From Stentor coeruleus (taxonomy: Eukaryota > Ciliophora > Heterotrichea > Heterotrichida > Stentoridae), in NCBI GenBank assembly GCA_001970955.1, contig MPUH01000416.1, positions 1-55,967 of the forward strand: a DNA stretch of 55,967 nt, written 5' to 3'. The position numbers were made by a program, and so were the translations under genes. Positions 1 through 9,849 of the stretch are shown here, one piece after another. The notes under the pieces were generated by a model that was given only the letters and a program-made list of their open reading frames with translations, did no database searches and was not told the origin of the DNA. Every line of letters starts with the position of its first letter. The first letter of the stretch is position 1.

Positions 1-1
1 A

Positions 2-319
2 CACTGCAAATACTTAAGACATCAAAGCACAGATCAAAAATGTCATTACTGTCAGCATTGAGCAGAAAATAAAAAACACATTATTGAAGATTGCAATGAA
101 TACAAAACTGAAAGACATGAAATAAAAAACCAACTTAAAAAATATGCCAATGAAGAAACTAATTTTTTTTCATTATTGCATATCGTTTTATGGAATGTAG
201 AATTTGAAAAGCATAACAAACAAGAAATAATCAAGATTGACAGAGAAATAAAAATTTTATCACGAAAGTATACTATGAAAGAACAAAATTTAAAGGGTTG
301 GACAATAGTCAAGCAATAA
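2..319 (+). pseudogene. Decayed C-terminal end of a LINE-type (non-LTR) reverse transcriptase, cut by the window start
   Basis: One frame stays open to a TAA at 317-319 apart from a single TGA at 59-61. The peptide contains CHYCQH, then eight positions, then HIIEDC, giving C-x2-C-x8-H-x4-C. That spacing is typical of the zinc knuckle at the C-terminus of many non-LTR retrotransposon reverse transcriptases (compare the usual CPxCG...EHLL..C). The region after the knuckle is charged and helical. The 5' part, including the polymerase domain, lies outside the window. The TGA interrupts the knuckle, so this copy is probably dead. A second copy of the last 13 codons and the 3' flank lies at 18841-18903, which supports a repeated element. 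The family assignment rests on the knuckle and the repeat only. Confidence 0.6.
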
Positions 320-475
320 TTCCTAACTAATACTAATAAAGAAATAAATTAATCAGATATAAATATACCTCAATTATCGAATATTCTGTGATAAACTCAT
401 AAATTCTTGGAAAATCTCATATTAGGTAATAAAAGGTTGAGTTTAACGAAATCTTAGAAATAATTTTAATTTAAC
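320..475. other. AT-rich spacer, 3' flank of the LINE relic
   Basis: The first 20 nt are the untranslated tail shared with the copy at 18.9 kb. Nothing else is recognisable before the stop codon of the CUE gene. Confidence 0.4.
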
Positions 476-1165
476 CTAATTATGATGAATAATATCTGGT
501 ATCTCAATGTCAAGTTTCTCATTTTTGCTCTTTTTCTTGCTGTTTGGTTTAAAAAGATTCTTCATTTTTTGTTTAAATGAAAGCCTTTCTGATGATTGGG
601 AAGATACATTTTCATCTTCATCGTCACTAATATTTATTCCCCCTTTACCTACTGCAAATGGATTTGCTTGATTATTAGTTTTCTCATAGGCTTCAACTTC
701 TTCTATTATATTCTTAGATATAAAAACTTCTTCTTGGGGTATAATATTTTTGCACTCTAATTCTTTCCCTTTATCTTTAGATTTTTCATTTCCTAATTCC
801 TTTTTTCTTTTTTCTTTCTCCTCTTTTTCCTTGGCTTTTTTTTCTTTTTTAAGCTCATTTTTATATTGCCTTTCTGATGCTACAATAGCTTCTTTTAACT
901 TTTTGTCATATTCTTTGCACTGCTTCAATCTATCTTTTTTTTCAACTTCTAAATCAGAAATTATCTTTCTCATGATTTCAGGTGGAAGCTCTTCATTTTC
1001 AGGAGTCTTTGGTCTTTCTACAGGGGCGCTTTCATCATTCATCGCAAATATTTGATCAATAGTTTCTTGAAGATAATAATTGTTCTGTTGAAGTATAGCC
1101 TCTAGAACTTCTCGATCTAAGTCAGGAAACATTTCTTGCAAAACTGTTAATGACTCGTTATCCAT
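476..1165 (-). CDS. CUE-domain protein with a charged coiled-coil
   Basis: 229 aa, ends in TAG. Residues 5-46 form a CUE ubiquitin-binding domain: the MFPDLDREVLEAILQQN stretch has the MFP motif of helix 1 and YYLQETIDQIF matches helix 3 with its di-leucine-like surface. Residues 70-140 are a Lys/Glu-rich single helix or coiled coil. The tail holds an acidic patch (SDDEDE) and a basic stretch (KPNSKKKSKNEK) that could act as a nuclear signal. CUE domains bind mono-ubiquitin in trafficking and ER degradation, but no second domain fixes the pathway. The ATG directly follows a TTATAA motif, which supports the start. It is divergent from the Mo25 gene with about 230 nt between the start codons. 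Confidence 0.7.
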   Translation of the reverse strand: MDNESLTVLQEMFPDLDREVLEAILQQNNYYLQETIDQIFAMNDESAPVERPKTPENEELPPEIMRKIISDLEVEKKDRLKQCKEYDKKLKEAIVASERQYKNELKKEKKAKEKEEKEKRKKELGNEKSKDKGKELECKNIIPQEEVFISKNIIEEVEAYEKTNNQANPFAVGKGGINISDDEDENVSSQSSERLSFKQKMKNLFKPNSKKKSKNEKLDIEIPDIIHHN

Positions 1166-1175
1166 TTATAACTAC

Positions 1176-1357
1176 TTAGTTAGTAATGATTCCTTTAACT
1201 AGAATTTTTTCAACTCTTCCAGTTTCTAGGCTTTCAGCATTCTTTCCAAAGCCTAGGTCATACGGATTTTCATAAACTGCTATAATTTTTGGAATCACAG
1301 AGAATGGCCCTGAAAGTTTCACATAAGGCTCAGACACTTGAAATTTTCTGACACTAG
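1176..1357 (-). other. Short open frame without ATG between two divergent genes
   Basis: The minus strand reads openly for about 55 codons with balanced amino acid use (for example SGPFSVIPKIIAVYENPYDL) and ends at TAA 1176-1178, just upstream of the CUE gene start. It has no in-frame ATG, and no 15-nt intron joins it to either neighbour. It may be chance, or a relic exon. Confidence 0.2.
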
Positions 1358-1393
1358 TCTGTCATTAGGGGATGAATAGAATATAAACCACAA

Positions 1394-2392
1394 ATGGATA
1401 GGTCAAAATTCTGTCAAGCAGCTTTTAAGTCTAATAAAACAGCTGAAGCTAATGCGTTTCGACTTTGTTTCGAAATACGGTCATTCGTGAAGGATCCTGG
1501 CAATTCAGAAACACGAAAATCTTTTCTCAAATATGCCGATAGACTTCTTCAGATACTCAAGCGTGAGCATAAACTAAGTAAATCAGAAGATTTCAAGGAA
1601 AAAATAGCCGGAGCCTTCAAACAAGATAGCATTCTGATATTCACACTTACAAACATAACAGTTTTCTCTCTTGATGACTGCCAGGATCTGTTCATGATAT
1701 TCTTGTTGTCTATCGAAAGAACCCTTGAAAAGCATATAATAGATAACATTGATACAATTTCGACATTGCTTGTTACTCCAGTTTCTTCACTTGATCTTGA
1801 TCTGATGTGTGGTCAATTCTTTAGGGATCTTATCCAAAATTCAAATCTGTGCCAAGCTTTCCTAAAGGTAAAAGTGTTTGACCAGCTAGTCAAGCTTGCT
1901 GGCAGTGAAGTGTTTGAACTTTCTTCTGATGCTTGCACTTCGCTAAGAGCGCTTCTTGACAACAGTGATGCAAGTGCTTTTATAAACTCTCACCCTATTC
2001 ATATTTTGAAAGGTCTATACAGACTGTGTGATTCGGGCTACTATGTTAAACGCATGTCATTAAGTCTTATTTATTCAATCTTAAAGAGTAATAACAACAA
2101 ACAATTTGCAGAATTTTTTGTTGGCAATCAGGAAAACTTGAAGTATGCTATGAATTTAATGAAAGAAGATGAATCTGTTGAGGTTAAAATAGATGGATTT
2201 TTCTTATTTGCTCAAATAACTATGATAGTTTTCGCTCAAACTAGTCGGAGTGAAATGCTATCTTACCGTATCATTAGAAAAAACAAAGAACGAATAGTCA
2301 AGTATCTTGAAAAGTTCCAAAACTACAGAGACGATGGAAATTTTCAAACGGAGAAGCGAAAAATTCTTGAAATCTTAAGCGCAGTAGATTAA
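1394..2392 (+). CDS. Mo25/CAB39-like scaffold protein
   Basis: 332 aa all-helical protein that matches the Mo25 (CAB39) family along its length. The N-terminal helices carry LLSIERTLEKHIIDNID. The centre has FELSSDACTSLRALLDN, like the family's FDIASDAF..F..LL. YVKRMSLSLIYSIL matches the YVTKRQSLKLLGEL signature, and the C-terminus has the FQNYRDDGNFQTEKRKIL equivalent of FQ.ER.DD.QF..EK. Usual family length is about 330-345 aa, so it looks complete. Mo25 activates germinal-centre (STE20) kinases and works with NDR/LATS-type kinases in cell polarity, which makes it relevant in a large regenerating ciliate. No partner kinase of those families is seen in the window. Stop TAA. Confidence 0.85.
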   Translation: MDRSKFCQAAFKSNKTAEANAFRLCFEIRSFVKDPGNSETRKSFLKYADRLLQILKREHKLSKSEDFKEKIAGAFKQDSILIFTLTNITVFSLDDCQDLFMIFLLSIERTLEKHIIDNIDTISTLLVTPVSSLDLDLMCGQFFRDLIQNSNLCQAFLKVKVFDQLVKLAGSEVFELSSDACTSLRALLDNSDASAFINSHPIHILKGLYRLCDSGYYVKRMSLSLIYSILKSNNNKQFAEFFVGNQENLKYAMNLMKEDESVEVKIDGFFLFAQITMIVFAQTSRSEMLSYRIIRKNKERIVKYLEKFQNYRDDGNFQTEKRKILEILSAVD

Positions 2393-2867
2393 ATAGATAA
2401 TACTGTATACAATTAGGTATTTGAATTTCAATTTACACTCTTAATCTAAATACTAATATGATTTAGTATTTGGAAATGAATGATAAGGTTTCTTAGCTTG
2501 GGAAATGTTGAAGACTTGAACTCATTCAGTTCTGTAAATATCAATTTTCACTTCTATGGTTTTTTGGGTTTCTTTCTTCTTGACCCCTGGGTATTGAACC
2601 TAAGAGATCATTTCTTTCCTAGAAAATTCCTGGACAGGGAGTTACCAAGCTAAAGGGATATAGGCCTTAGAACCTTCCAATCAATTATTCAAAGTTCTTT
2701 AGAACTTGATGCTAGTCTCCACTGATAAATATTTTACTTGAATTAATCTAGGCTAACAGGAAGTGGTAAATACTGCTTCTGCAGAATTTTAAGTTATAAA
2801 CTGGAAGTTCCTATCCCTAGAAAAGGGTGTCAATTCTTACGCTATTATTTATCTATCTAATATTATA
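2393..2867. other. Intergenic region, no gene seen
   Basis: 475 nt between Mo25 and the AAA ATPase gene. No open frame of note on either strand. One stretch near 2570-2650 resembles a Pol III B box on the minus strand but does not fold as a tRNA. The last bases before 2868 carry the ATTATA motif typical of start sites in this window. Confidence 0.4.
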
Positions 2868-4820
2868 ATGTCTAAGAAGAAAGTAAGCAAAGAAACTTCA
2901 GTTGAGTATAAGGGAGAAGCAAGTCTGGTTGAGGTTGAGGCACTAGAACTTTCACAAAGACTTTGCACAGTAAATTATATTTAGATGAGTAATCAACTCT
3001 TTGCATGCTATCTCGGACAAGAACTTGTAGGAAAAAGTTTTATCAATGGGCAAATATTCGGCATACCAATTTATGGTAAGATTCAAAATTTTAAACTTAC
3101 TCAAAGTGTTGAGCAGATGGTTGAAGAAATGAATTTGGATGAACAGAAACCTTTTCTCATAACAAAAAAGTATGATTTATCTAGCACAAAATTCAAGTTC
3201 ATAAATAATGCCCCATCTGAAAGAGTTGAAGCCATTAAAGAGAATACTAAAGAAGAAATAAAGCTTGGTGGTCTTGATTCTCAGATTAAAACTATGAAAG
3301 AATTAGCATCAATGGCACTTACAGTTCCTAATATATACACTGAACTTAATATACCACCTCCGCGTGGAATATTATTGCATGGTCCCCCAGGAACTGGAAA
3401 AACTGTTCTTGCAAAAACCGTTGCTAATGAAATTACATCAAATGTTATAAACCTCAGTTCAACTCTGATTAGCAAATATGTAGGAGAAACTGAAAATAAC
3501 ATTCATAGCATTTTTAATCAGGCTAAAGAAACAGCACCATCCGTGATTTTTATTGATGAGATTGATGCTCTTTGCCCAAGTAGAGATTCTGGTGTCGAAG
3601 ATTATTTAAAAAGAATAGTTTCAAGCTTTTTAACCGAACTTGATGGCCTAAACAACGATTCTAGAGTACTTATTATTGCAACTACCAATCGACCAAATAT
3701 ATTAGATCCATCATTAAGGAGGCCAGGAAGATTTGATAAAGAATTAGAAATACCTGTTCCTTCTAGATCAGATCGTTTGAAAATAGCTGAAGTGATTAGT
3801 GAAAGTATGAGCAAACTCCAAATTTCTTCTGAAGACCTGCAAGTAATTGCAGAAAGAACTCATGGCTTTGTTGGTGCAGATCTCGCTGCTTTATTTAGAG
3901 AAACAGCAATGAAAGTCATTAGCAGATTCAATAATGGTGGCGAGTTGCGAGCAACATTGCAAGATTTTCTAAGTGGGATAAATGAAATGGCCCCAAGCGC
4001 CCTAAGGGATCTAGTTATTGAAGTACCAAAAGTATACTGGAATGATATTGGTGGATATGAAAATGTAAAATTACAAATTCGGCAAGCAGTAGAGTGGCCA
4101 CTTAAGCACCCTGAAGCATTTGAAAGACTAGGTATAAAGCCTCCAAAAGGTATTTTGCTTTATGGTCCACCAGGGTGTAGTAAAACTATGATGGCCAAGG
4201 CTGTTGCTACAGAATCTCAATTAAATTTTATAGCTATCAAAGGTCCAGAGCTTTTTTCAAAATATGTTGGAGACACTGAAAAAGCTATTCGAGAAATATT
4301 TCGTAAAGCTAGAACGTGTGCTCCTAGCGTTATTTTTATCGACGAAATTGATGCTTTAGGGTCTCAAAGACAAGGCTCGGATAATACAGTTAATGATCGA
4401 GTTCTTTGCACTTTACTTAATGAAATGGATGGAATTGAAGTTCTTAAAGATGTTACCATACTTGCGGCTACAAATAGACCAGACATAATTGATAAAGCCC
4501 TTGTAAGGCCAGGAAGGATAGATAGGATGATTTATATTCCACCTCCTGATTTAAATGCAAGGGTGTGCATTTTGCAGATTGCCACAAGAAAAATGCCTAT
4601 TGATAAAGATGTTGACTTAGGCAAAATCGCTGGGCTTATGGAAAGATACTCAGGAGCTGAAGTTACTTTGGTGCCTAGAGAAGCAGCTATTTTGGCTTTA
4701 AGTGAAAATATAGATGCACAGATTGTTCAAAATAAACATTTCACTACGGCTTTGGTATCTGTTGTTCCAAGAATTACTCAACAAGTTATTAGCCAATACG
4801 AGAACTTTAAAATAAGTTAA
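2868..4820 (+). CDS. AFG2A: AFG2/SPATA5-type tandem AAA ATPase, two exons
   Basis: Exon 1 is 2868-2969 (34 codons, ATG right after ATTATA). A 15-nt intron occupies 2970-2984 and exon 2 runs from 2985 to a TAA, giving 645 aa. The ATG at 2985 is therefore not the start. Two AAA modules follow an N domain. Module 1 has Walker A GPPGTGKT (about residues 167-174), Walker B VIFIDE (221-226) and an RRPGRFD arginine finger. Module 2 has GPPGCSKT (428-435) and VIFIDE (483-488). The Cys-Ser form of the second Walker A is characteristic of the Afg2/Drg1/SPATA5 family and separates it from Cdc48/p97. Family members strip Rlp24 from pre-60S ribosomes in the cytoplasm. It is shorter than the yeast and human proteins (roughly 780-890 aa) because of a small N domain. 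Confidence 0.88.
2970..2984 (+). other. 15-nt spliceosomal intron in the AFG2-like gene
   Basis: GTAAATTATATTTAG, phase 0. It has GT/AG ends, an in-frame TAA and a TAG end. Removing it joins the 34-codon exon 1 to the long second frame. Its length and form match the known Stentor introns. Confidence 0.85.
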
Positions 4821-5202
4821 CGCAATATATTAATATTAGTTAGCTTCCTTTTTAATAAAAAATTGATTTAGATTAAACCTAATGAAAAGTTCTGAGTTGT
4901 AGGTAAAGATTGCTTTTGCTAAGCTAGCTTCTTTACTGACTGAAGGCTCGTGACTATAAAGTTTATGTATCTTATCTTCTTGTAATTATTATAATAATTA
5001 ATAGAATATGTTATAAATAATCAGATTTTCTATGAATATTTGTAGCATAGATATTTCTGAGACTGTAGAAGACATTGCTATAGCTTCAGCAAATAATTCA
5101 CTTATTAAGGTGCAATACCTTTTTTTATTATTCTAATGCTTTTAAATTGCAACTATGATAAAGGTCTAAAATTTACTTATGTACTATTTAGCCTATTTCT
5201 AG
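4821..5202. other. Intergenic region between convergent genes
   Basis: 382 nt, AT-rich. The only possible coding sequence is a 34-codon plus-strand frame starting at ATG 5033 (MNICSIDISETVED...) and ending at TAA 5135-5137. No relative is recognised and chance is likely. Confidence 0.35.
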
Positions 5203-5985
5203 TTATAAATTGAAATCTCTAGATTGAATTACTCCAGGAGGAGGTACACAACACTTATCTGACTTACAAGAAGGAGTTCCTTTGGTATTTAATAGAGCTT
5301 TTAATTCTGCATTTCCTGCCTCAGTATTAAGTTTTGATTGAAGTTTTTTGAATTTCTTAACATAGGCTCTAAGAATTCCAACTTTATCATTTTTGTGTTC
5401 TTCAAAATTAAACCCGAATTTTCTCCCGAACCTTAACTGCAACAAATAATCATCCAGTGATTTCTTCGATATGTCCACCTGCTTTGCAGCCTCCTCTAAA
5501 GTCATTCTAATAGTATTTCCTTTGGAGTTTTGAATGCCATTGTAAAGGTTCCTCCATCTCGCAACTTTTTCAATAATATACCCGATTTTTCTTTCTTTTG
5601 TCCTTCTGCCGACTTTGTCACCTTCATCTGATCCTTCATCATCAGGCATTGAATGTGGATAGTCTGTAGTAGAAATGAATCTGAATTTGATTCTTAGTGA
5701 TCCACTTGCAAGCTCTTGCTTAGGTATCACAGCAGTATTGTCAATTGGATTAGTGCCTAGGTATACAAAAGATTGTCTCGATAAAGAATAATAGGAAATC
5801 ATGAAATTACCTTTAGAGTCTTGAGGAAATATGTATTTTAGCAGTTGAGAAAACACTAGGCTGCCTTCTGAATTGTATTGTATCGCTCTAGAATCCAAGT
5901 GAGTAACTGTTGACTTTGAGAAATTTCCTGAAAACCCAGACTCAATTTCAAGGATTAAGTTCTCTGACTCATTTCTGTGCTTCAT
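5203..5985 (-). CDS. Ciliate protein with a conserved helical module (possible helix-turn-helix), function unknown
   Basis: 260 aa, stop TAA. The N-terminal half is beta-rich with no recognised fold. An acidic linker (DDEGSDEGDK) leads to a basic helical module at about residues 128-200: RRTKERKIGYIIEKVARWRN, then MTLEEAAKQVDISKKSLDDY, then LLQLRFGRKFGFNF. The 'EEAAKQVDISKKSLDDYL' segment has the pattern of a helix-turn-helix (AA..V.IS..SL..Y). I recall similar modules in other ciliate proteins but cannot name a function. The tail has CKSDKCCVPPPG, a small Cys cluster. The start at 5985 follows TTATATCC. The neighbour at 6012 is on the same strand with only 26 nt between the two coding regions, so its stop lies almost in this gene's promoter. 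Confidence 0.6.
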   Translation of the reverse strand: MKHRNESENLILEIESGFSGNFSKSTVTHLDSRAIQYNSEGSLVFSQLLKYIFPQDSKGNFMISYYSLSRQSFVYLGTNPIDNTAVIPKQELASGSLRIKFRFISTTDYPHSMPDDEGSDEGDKVGRRTKERKIGYIIEKVARWRNLYNGIQNSKGNTIRMTLEEAAKQVDISKKSLDDYLLQLRFGRKFGFNFEEHKNDKVGILRAYVKKFKKLQSKLNTEAGNAELKALLNTKGTPSCKSDKCCVPPPGVIQSRDFNL

Positions 5986-6011
5986 TTTTATTATTGGATA
6001 TAGATTACTAA

Positions 6012-7544
6012 TTATAATTTGATAAAAGCTTTACTTTTGTTGCCAAATATTAAAGATCTAGTGTACTTGTTGAATTCTCTGACTTTATCCCCAACTAAAC
6101 ATCTGATAATGTGCATGATCCCAATTTCTTCTTCTCCACTTTGATTTGGCTGATATGATTCTGTTACTCGCTTTATTTCGTTATTGGTCATTTCTTTGAC
6201 TAATTCATGGATTTTGTAAATCTTATCTCTCAGTTCAGAAATCCCTGTATAAATGTTTGTCTCTAACTTAGAGTAACTTTTTTGAGAAATCTCAGTTTCT
6301 TCAGTATATGAAGGTGAGATTGCCGGCTTTCCTACTGAAGACTGACTTATATCTCTTAGTCTTTGCTTAACATCTCTATATAGATTTCTAGTTGAAGGTG
6401 CTGTTGAAGAAGGTCTTTGATTTTTAACTTCTGTTCTAAGTCTTTCCAATTCTCTCTCATACATTTCAATCTCAACATCTTTTTCAGCAATTTCTAATAA
6501 AAATTGAATAGATTCTTCATCTATAAATTTTGGGAAGGCTGATAAAGGAATTGGTTCATTCATGGCCCATAAAGCTTTAATGACCCATCTGAGCCCATCT
6601 GATCGTAAATCTTTCCCATCTCTTAGAGCTCTGCAGTATAGCATTACTATTTGTTCTTGGTATTCTTTTAACTCTTTTTTTGATATTGTTCGCTGATACT
6701 CAGCTTGCTCAATTGTTTTTATTAAATTTTCTATATTTCCGACAATTCTGTTATTTTCTTCTTGATATTTTTTGTGGATTTCATGCTTTGCCTGTCTGAG
6801 TTTTTCTTTTTTTATGAAATACTCTTTTTCCTCACTTGGCTTGAAACTTTTTCTACCTTTTTCTTTATCTCTAAGCATTAACTCATGGGCTTCAATAGTA
6901 GAAAAATTAATGCACTTTTGTTCAAAAGCCTTGTCACAGTCTTCTTTTTCCTTTTTAAGTTGTTCTAATTGAGCAGTATTATCACGAATAAAATCTTTTA
7001 GTCCACTTATCTCTTTGGAAGCTCTGATAATTCGATCATTTACTTGTCGTTCGTAGTCTTGATTTCTTTCAGATATCTTTTTTATCTCTTCATCTTGAAC
7101 CCGCTTTTTGAATCTTTCTGTTGTTAGAATGCTGTAAATCCCATTGATTAGAGATTCTAATGTATTAAGCCGTACTGGAATGATTTTCTCGAGTTTAGTT
7201 ATAGTTCTTGTTGGCGATCTTTGCTCATTAGTTATATTATTAAGAGTAAATGTTCGTTTAAAAGTGTATCTCCGCATGATAGGAGACTTTGGTGAATTAT
7301 TTCTCTTCCATTCAGACAACTTTTTCACAGTCTCTTTTTCCTCATCATTGGCTACTTTTTTCTGTAAGTTTTGCTTTTTCAATCTTCGACCTCTAAGTAT
7401 CGAAATCAGCTGATTTGAACTGCTTAGAGTTTTATTTTTTACTTTTTCTTCTGGGAAATTATTTGTTTGATTTAAAATTTCTGGAGGTACTACAAGAATA
7501 TCATCACTAGGGAAAAATAGCGGTTTGAGCTTTATAGATTTCAT
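6012..7544 (-). CDS. Coiled-coil protein, unknown
   Basis: 510 aa, stop TAA. The N-terminal 110 residues are basic and Ser/Thr-rich (KSPIMRRYTFKRTFTLNN), probably disordered. A long coiled coil spans about residues 130-320 (heptads such as ISGLKDFIRDNTAQLEQLKK and KKELKEYQEQIV). Next comes a globular patch around WVIKALWAMNEPIPLSAFPK, a second short coiled coil, a Ser/Pro linker and a helical C-terminus. Its layout resembles ciliary or basal-body coiled-coil proteins such as CCDC families, especially the RSDGLRWVIKALW segment, but I cannot assign one. It lies directly upstream on the same strand of the helical-module gene. Confidence 0.65.
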   Translation of the reverse strand: MKSIKLKPLFFPSDDILVVPPEILNQTNNFPEEKVKNKTLSSSNQLISILRGRRLKKQNLQKKVANDEEKETVKKLSEWKRNNSPKSPIMRRYTFKRTFTLNNITNEQRSPTRTITKLEKIIPVRLNTLESLINGIYSILTTERFKKRVQDEEIKKISERNQDYERQVNDRIIRASKEISGLKDFIRDNTAQLEQLKKEKEDCDKAFEQKCINFSTIEAHELMLRDKEKGRKSFKPSEEKEYFIKKEKLRQAKHEIHKKYQEENNRIVGNIENLIKTIEQAEYQRTISKKELKEYQEQIVMLYCRALRDGKDLRSDGLRWVIKALWAMNEPIPLSAFPKFIDEESIQFLLEIAEKDVEIEMYERELERLRTEVKNQRPSSTAPSTRNLYRDVKQRLRDISQSSVGKPAISPSYTEETEISQKSYSKLETNIYTGISELRDKIYKIHELVKEMTNNEIKRVTESYQPNQSGEEEIGIMHIIRCLVGDKVREFNKYTRSLIFGNKSKAFIKL

Positions 7545-8187
7545 GTAAAAATATTTATTTCATATATTAGAGCTAAACCAAAATGATTGCTCTAAGTATG
7601 ATTTTAATGTAAAGCCTATGCAATATCTCATGTCTCTTTACTAAGATCTGTAAAACTACTATTGGATTTTTATAAACCTTACTCCAAAGCAAGAAAAAGA
7701 AACTACTAAAAGTAAGATATGCTTGAAAGAATTTTATAGTAATCTTTAGCAAATGAAGTTAAAATTTACTAGGAATCAAGATTTTCGATTTAAAATTGTT
7801 ATTTTGATAAATTTATCCTTCAAATTATGAATCTTAAAGCAGATAAAAAATTATGGCTTTCACCTCATATGAAAGCACATTTGCTGCTAATTAGACTGGA
7901 ACTAGGTAAAATTAAAGTAGCACATAAATTTTGTTTAAAGCCCAAGTTAATAGTTAGCATATTCTTCGCAAGTTGATAGTTAAAACTATATTTCTTGTTC
8001 TAGAATTTAATAATTCTAAATTGTTCTGAAAAAAATAAAGAATATAACTATGATTTCAGGAATAAAAACTTACTTTATTTTGCAAATAGTGATGCTTAAA
8101 TATCTCTATATCAATTTTTTTCTAACTCTTGAAAAATACTTTACATAAATTTGATTAACTATATATGTATTTCCATTAGATTATAAT
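7545..8187. other. Intergenic region with one small open frame
   Basis: 643 nt between divergent genes. It holds the 49-codon frame at 7827-7976, described separately. The rest is AT-rich with no signal apart from the ATTATAAT motif abutting the ATG at 8188. Confidence 0.4.
7827..7976 (+). CDS. Small ORF with HTH-like sequence, possible transposase fragment
   Basis: 49 aa, ATG to TGA. The middle (LSPHMKAHLLLIRLELGKIK, then VAHKFCLKPKLIVSIF) follows the pattern of the N-terminal helix-turn-helix of Tc1/mariner-like transposases, where an LSP..KA..I..L..G leads into IA..F..S...V..I. It ends in TGA, unlike any secure gene here, which argues for a relic rather than a working gene. A 15-nt GTAA...TAG stretch (7898-7912) lies inside it, but the frame is open with or without removal. 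Confidence 0.25.
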   Translation: MNLKADKKLWLSPHMKAHLLLIRLELGKIKVAHKFCLKPKLIVSIFFAS

Positions 8188-8463
8188 ATGTCTAGGTACC
8201 GTCCCTTTTTGAATCTAGGTGGAGGTATTATTGCAGTCATACTATTTGGATTAACATCATTATCCTTTACATCTCTAATTGATCTCATTTCAGCAGGACG
8301 AATAAAAGAAAAGGCCATTTGGGATGAAAGTGCAGGCCAGGAAAGAAAAGAAATGGAAGCTGAATTGGAAAAGTATAAATTACTATGGAAAAAGAATCGT
8401 ACCCAAATCATGCAAAAGATCAACGAGGAGTATAAAGAATTCAAAAACCAACAGAAAAAATAA
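8188..8463 (+). CDS. Small single-pass membrane protein, unknown
   Basis: 91 aa, stop TAA. Residues about 8-32 (LNLGGGIIAVILFGLTSLSF...) form one membrane span preceded by a few basic residues. The remaining 60 residues are a charged helix with alternating Lys and Glu. A short N-terminal anchor followed by a charged helix is common in mitochondrial inner-membrane assembly factors and small respiratory subunits, but no family signature is visible. ATTATAAT directly precedes the ATG. A downstream overlapping frame at 8324 is a shadow. Confidence 0.6.
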   Translation: MSRYRPFLNLGGGIIAVILFGLTSLSFTSLIDLISAGRIKEKAIWDESAGQERKEMEAELEKYKLLWKKNRTQIMQKINEEYKEFKNQQKK

Positions 8464-8632
8464 AGTTTATCAGAATAATTTATTTCTTTCTTTCCATAAA
8501 TTATTTGCATAATAGTTTGATGAAAACTATGCTGTTATTGAATTTTCTTAATCAATTTTAAATGTTCCCTAAAGTCAAAATACAGCCAGCTCTTCTTATT
8601 AAAATCTTAAGATCTATTAATAAAAATATCAA

Positions 8633-8950
8633 ATGTCGAAAGGAGGCAAAATGCTGCAGTGGATTAACTATCGAGTTAGAGTTACTTTGACAGACGGAAG
8701 GCAAATGGTAGGGAATTTTCTTGCATTTGACAAGCATATGAATTTAGTACTTTCTGATACTGAAGAATTCAGAAAAGTTAAACCAAAGAGAGCTGGAGAA
8801 CCAGAGAGGGAACAAAAGCGCATGCTTGGAATGCTTTTACTACGTGGCGAAAATGTTCTTAGTATAACTGCTGAAGCCCCTCCACCTCCACAAGTCAAGC
8901 GCCCAGGCGAAAGCATTCTGATGGCATCTGCAATGCAAGAACAAAATTAA
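8633..8950 (+). CDS. snrpb: Spliceosomal Sm protein B
   Basis: 105 aa, stop TAA. The Sm1 motif lies at about residues 8-48 ([20 protein letters not shown] with the following [15 protein letters not shown]). The spacer [16 protein letters not shown] and Sm2 ([16 protein letters not shown]) match SmB/B' almost residue for residue. SmB is a member of the seven-protein ring on U1, U2, U4 and U5 snRNAs, consistent with an intron-bearing genome. The C-terminal tail is very short and lacks the long proline-rich extension of animal SmB, as in yeasts and many protists. The start is fixed by family alignment. Confidence 0.93.
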   Translation: MSKGGKMLQWINYRVRVTLTDGRQMVGNFLAFDKHMNLVLSDTEEFRKVKPKRAGEPEREQKRMLGMLLLRGENVLSITAEAPPPPQVKRPGESILMASAMQEQN

Positions 8951-9849
8951 GCTTTACGAAATAAACTTTTTAGTCTTTTTTTCATGATAAATTCAGAGTT
9001 ATATATAGTGACACTATTAGTCAAATGCAAGTGGAAATAAATGGTAAATTTTCATAAGAAAACGCCGATGTATAATTAATCAACGCTGCAGTTTAGGTAA
9101 TTTTTTAACATAATATTTTAATTGATAGTAAAGTATTTATAGTCTGTTTATTTGCTAGTATTTAATTGGTAATTAATAAAGATTTCTTATTATCTTATAC
9201 AGACTTATTAAATATAATTATTGTGAATATTCCACCGAATAGAAATTAAATCATAAGTAGGTGTCTGACAATAAAGATTTTTGGAATATTCATCAAGGTA
9301 ATTTGCCACCAAATCTAAATATTACTCAAGTTCATAATCTGTCACGAACTGGTGGTCATCAGTGTTTGCAAGTATATCCTTTATCAGTGTAGACATTGAA
9401 AGTATACTTTCTGAGAACAGAAAATATTGGGACGGAGAAGATAATGTATCAAAAATTCACCATGTAGCATTCTTGTTCTTGACGCATAATAATTTCATCT
9501 GATAAACTTTGCCAATAAAATTTCGCTCTGATTCCGGTCAGAAATAATGATTTCCATTTGTTTGGCACCTACCTTAAAGCGTTAAACAATATGATCTACA
9601 ATACTATGAATTCACATCTATAGATATCAAGCAGGCTGCAAGCACTATTGAAGAATTATTAGCGTTCTAACTAACAGCAATTCAGAATAGTGAGAAGCTA
9701 TTCGTTATCTCTGATAGGATGGATTGAGGTAACATATTAATTTTTCTTAGAAAATAATTGTATCTCATTCAGCCAAATGATGATTAAATATTTTATGTGC
9801 TTCTAACTTGAAATTAAGACTAACTATCTTCTAAAATTAACTAGAATAT
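8951..9849. other. Intergenic region containing a decayed coding tract
   Basis: 899 nt between convergent genes. The first 280 nt are plain AT-rich sequence. From about 9230 to 9735 the base composition becomes coding-like, and short open stretches alternate between frames (see the pseudogene entry). Confidence 0.4.
9230..9735 (+). pseudogene. Decayed coding tract, unknown
   Basis: Plus-strand stretches such as DNKDFWNIHQGNLPPNLNIT (about 9270-9330), VYFLRTENIGTEKIMYQKF and QYYEFTSIDIKQAASTIEEL (about 9600-9660) read like real protein but lie in different frames broken by stops. The pattern suits an old gene copy with several indels. I do not recognise the family. Confidence 0.3.

Noticed and set aside
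2..319. TGA read as Trp in this genome
   Set aside because: No secure gene needs an in-frame TGA, and the relics also contain TAA and TAG and a TGA at a non-Trp place, so ordinary decay explains them. Kept only as an open question in the stop-codon finding.
750..1055. 101-codon plus-strand frame inside the CUE gene
   Set aside because: It is a Ser/Phe-rich antisense shadow of the Lys/Glu coiled coil.
2570..2650. Possible minus-strand tRNA with a GGTTCAATACC B-box-like sequence
   Set aside because: The T stem has a mismatch, the acceptor arms do not pair and no proper D or anticodon arm forms.
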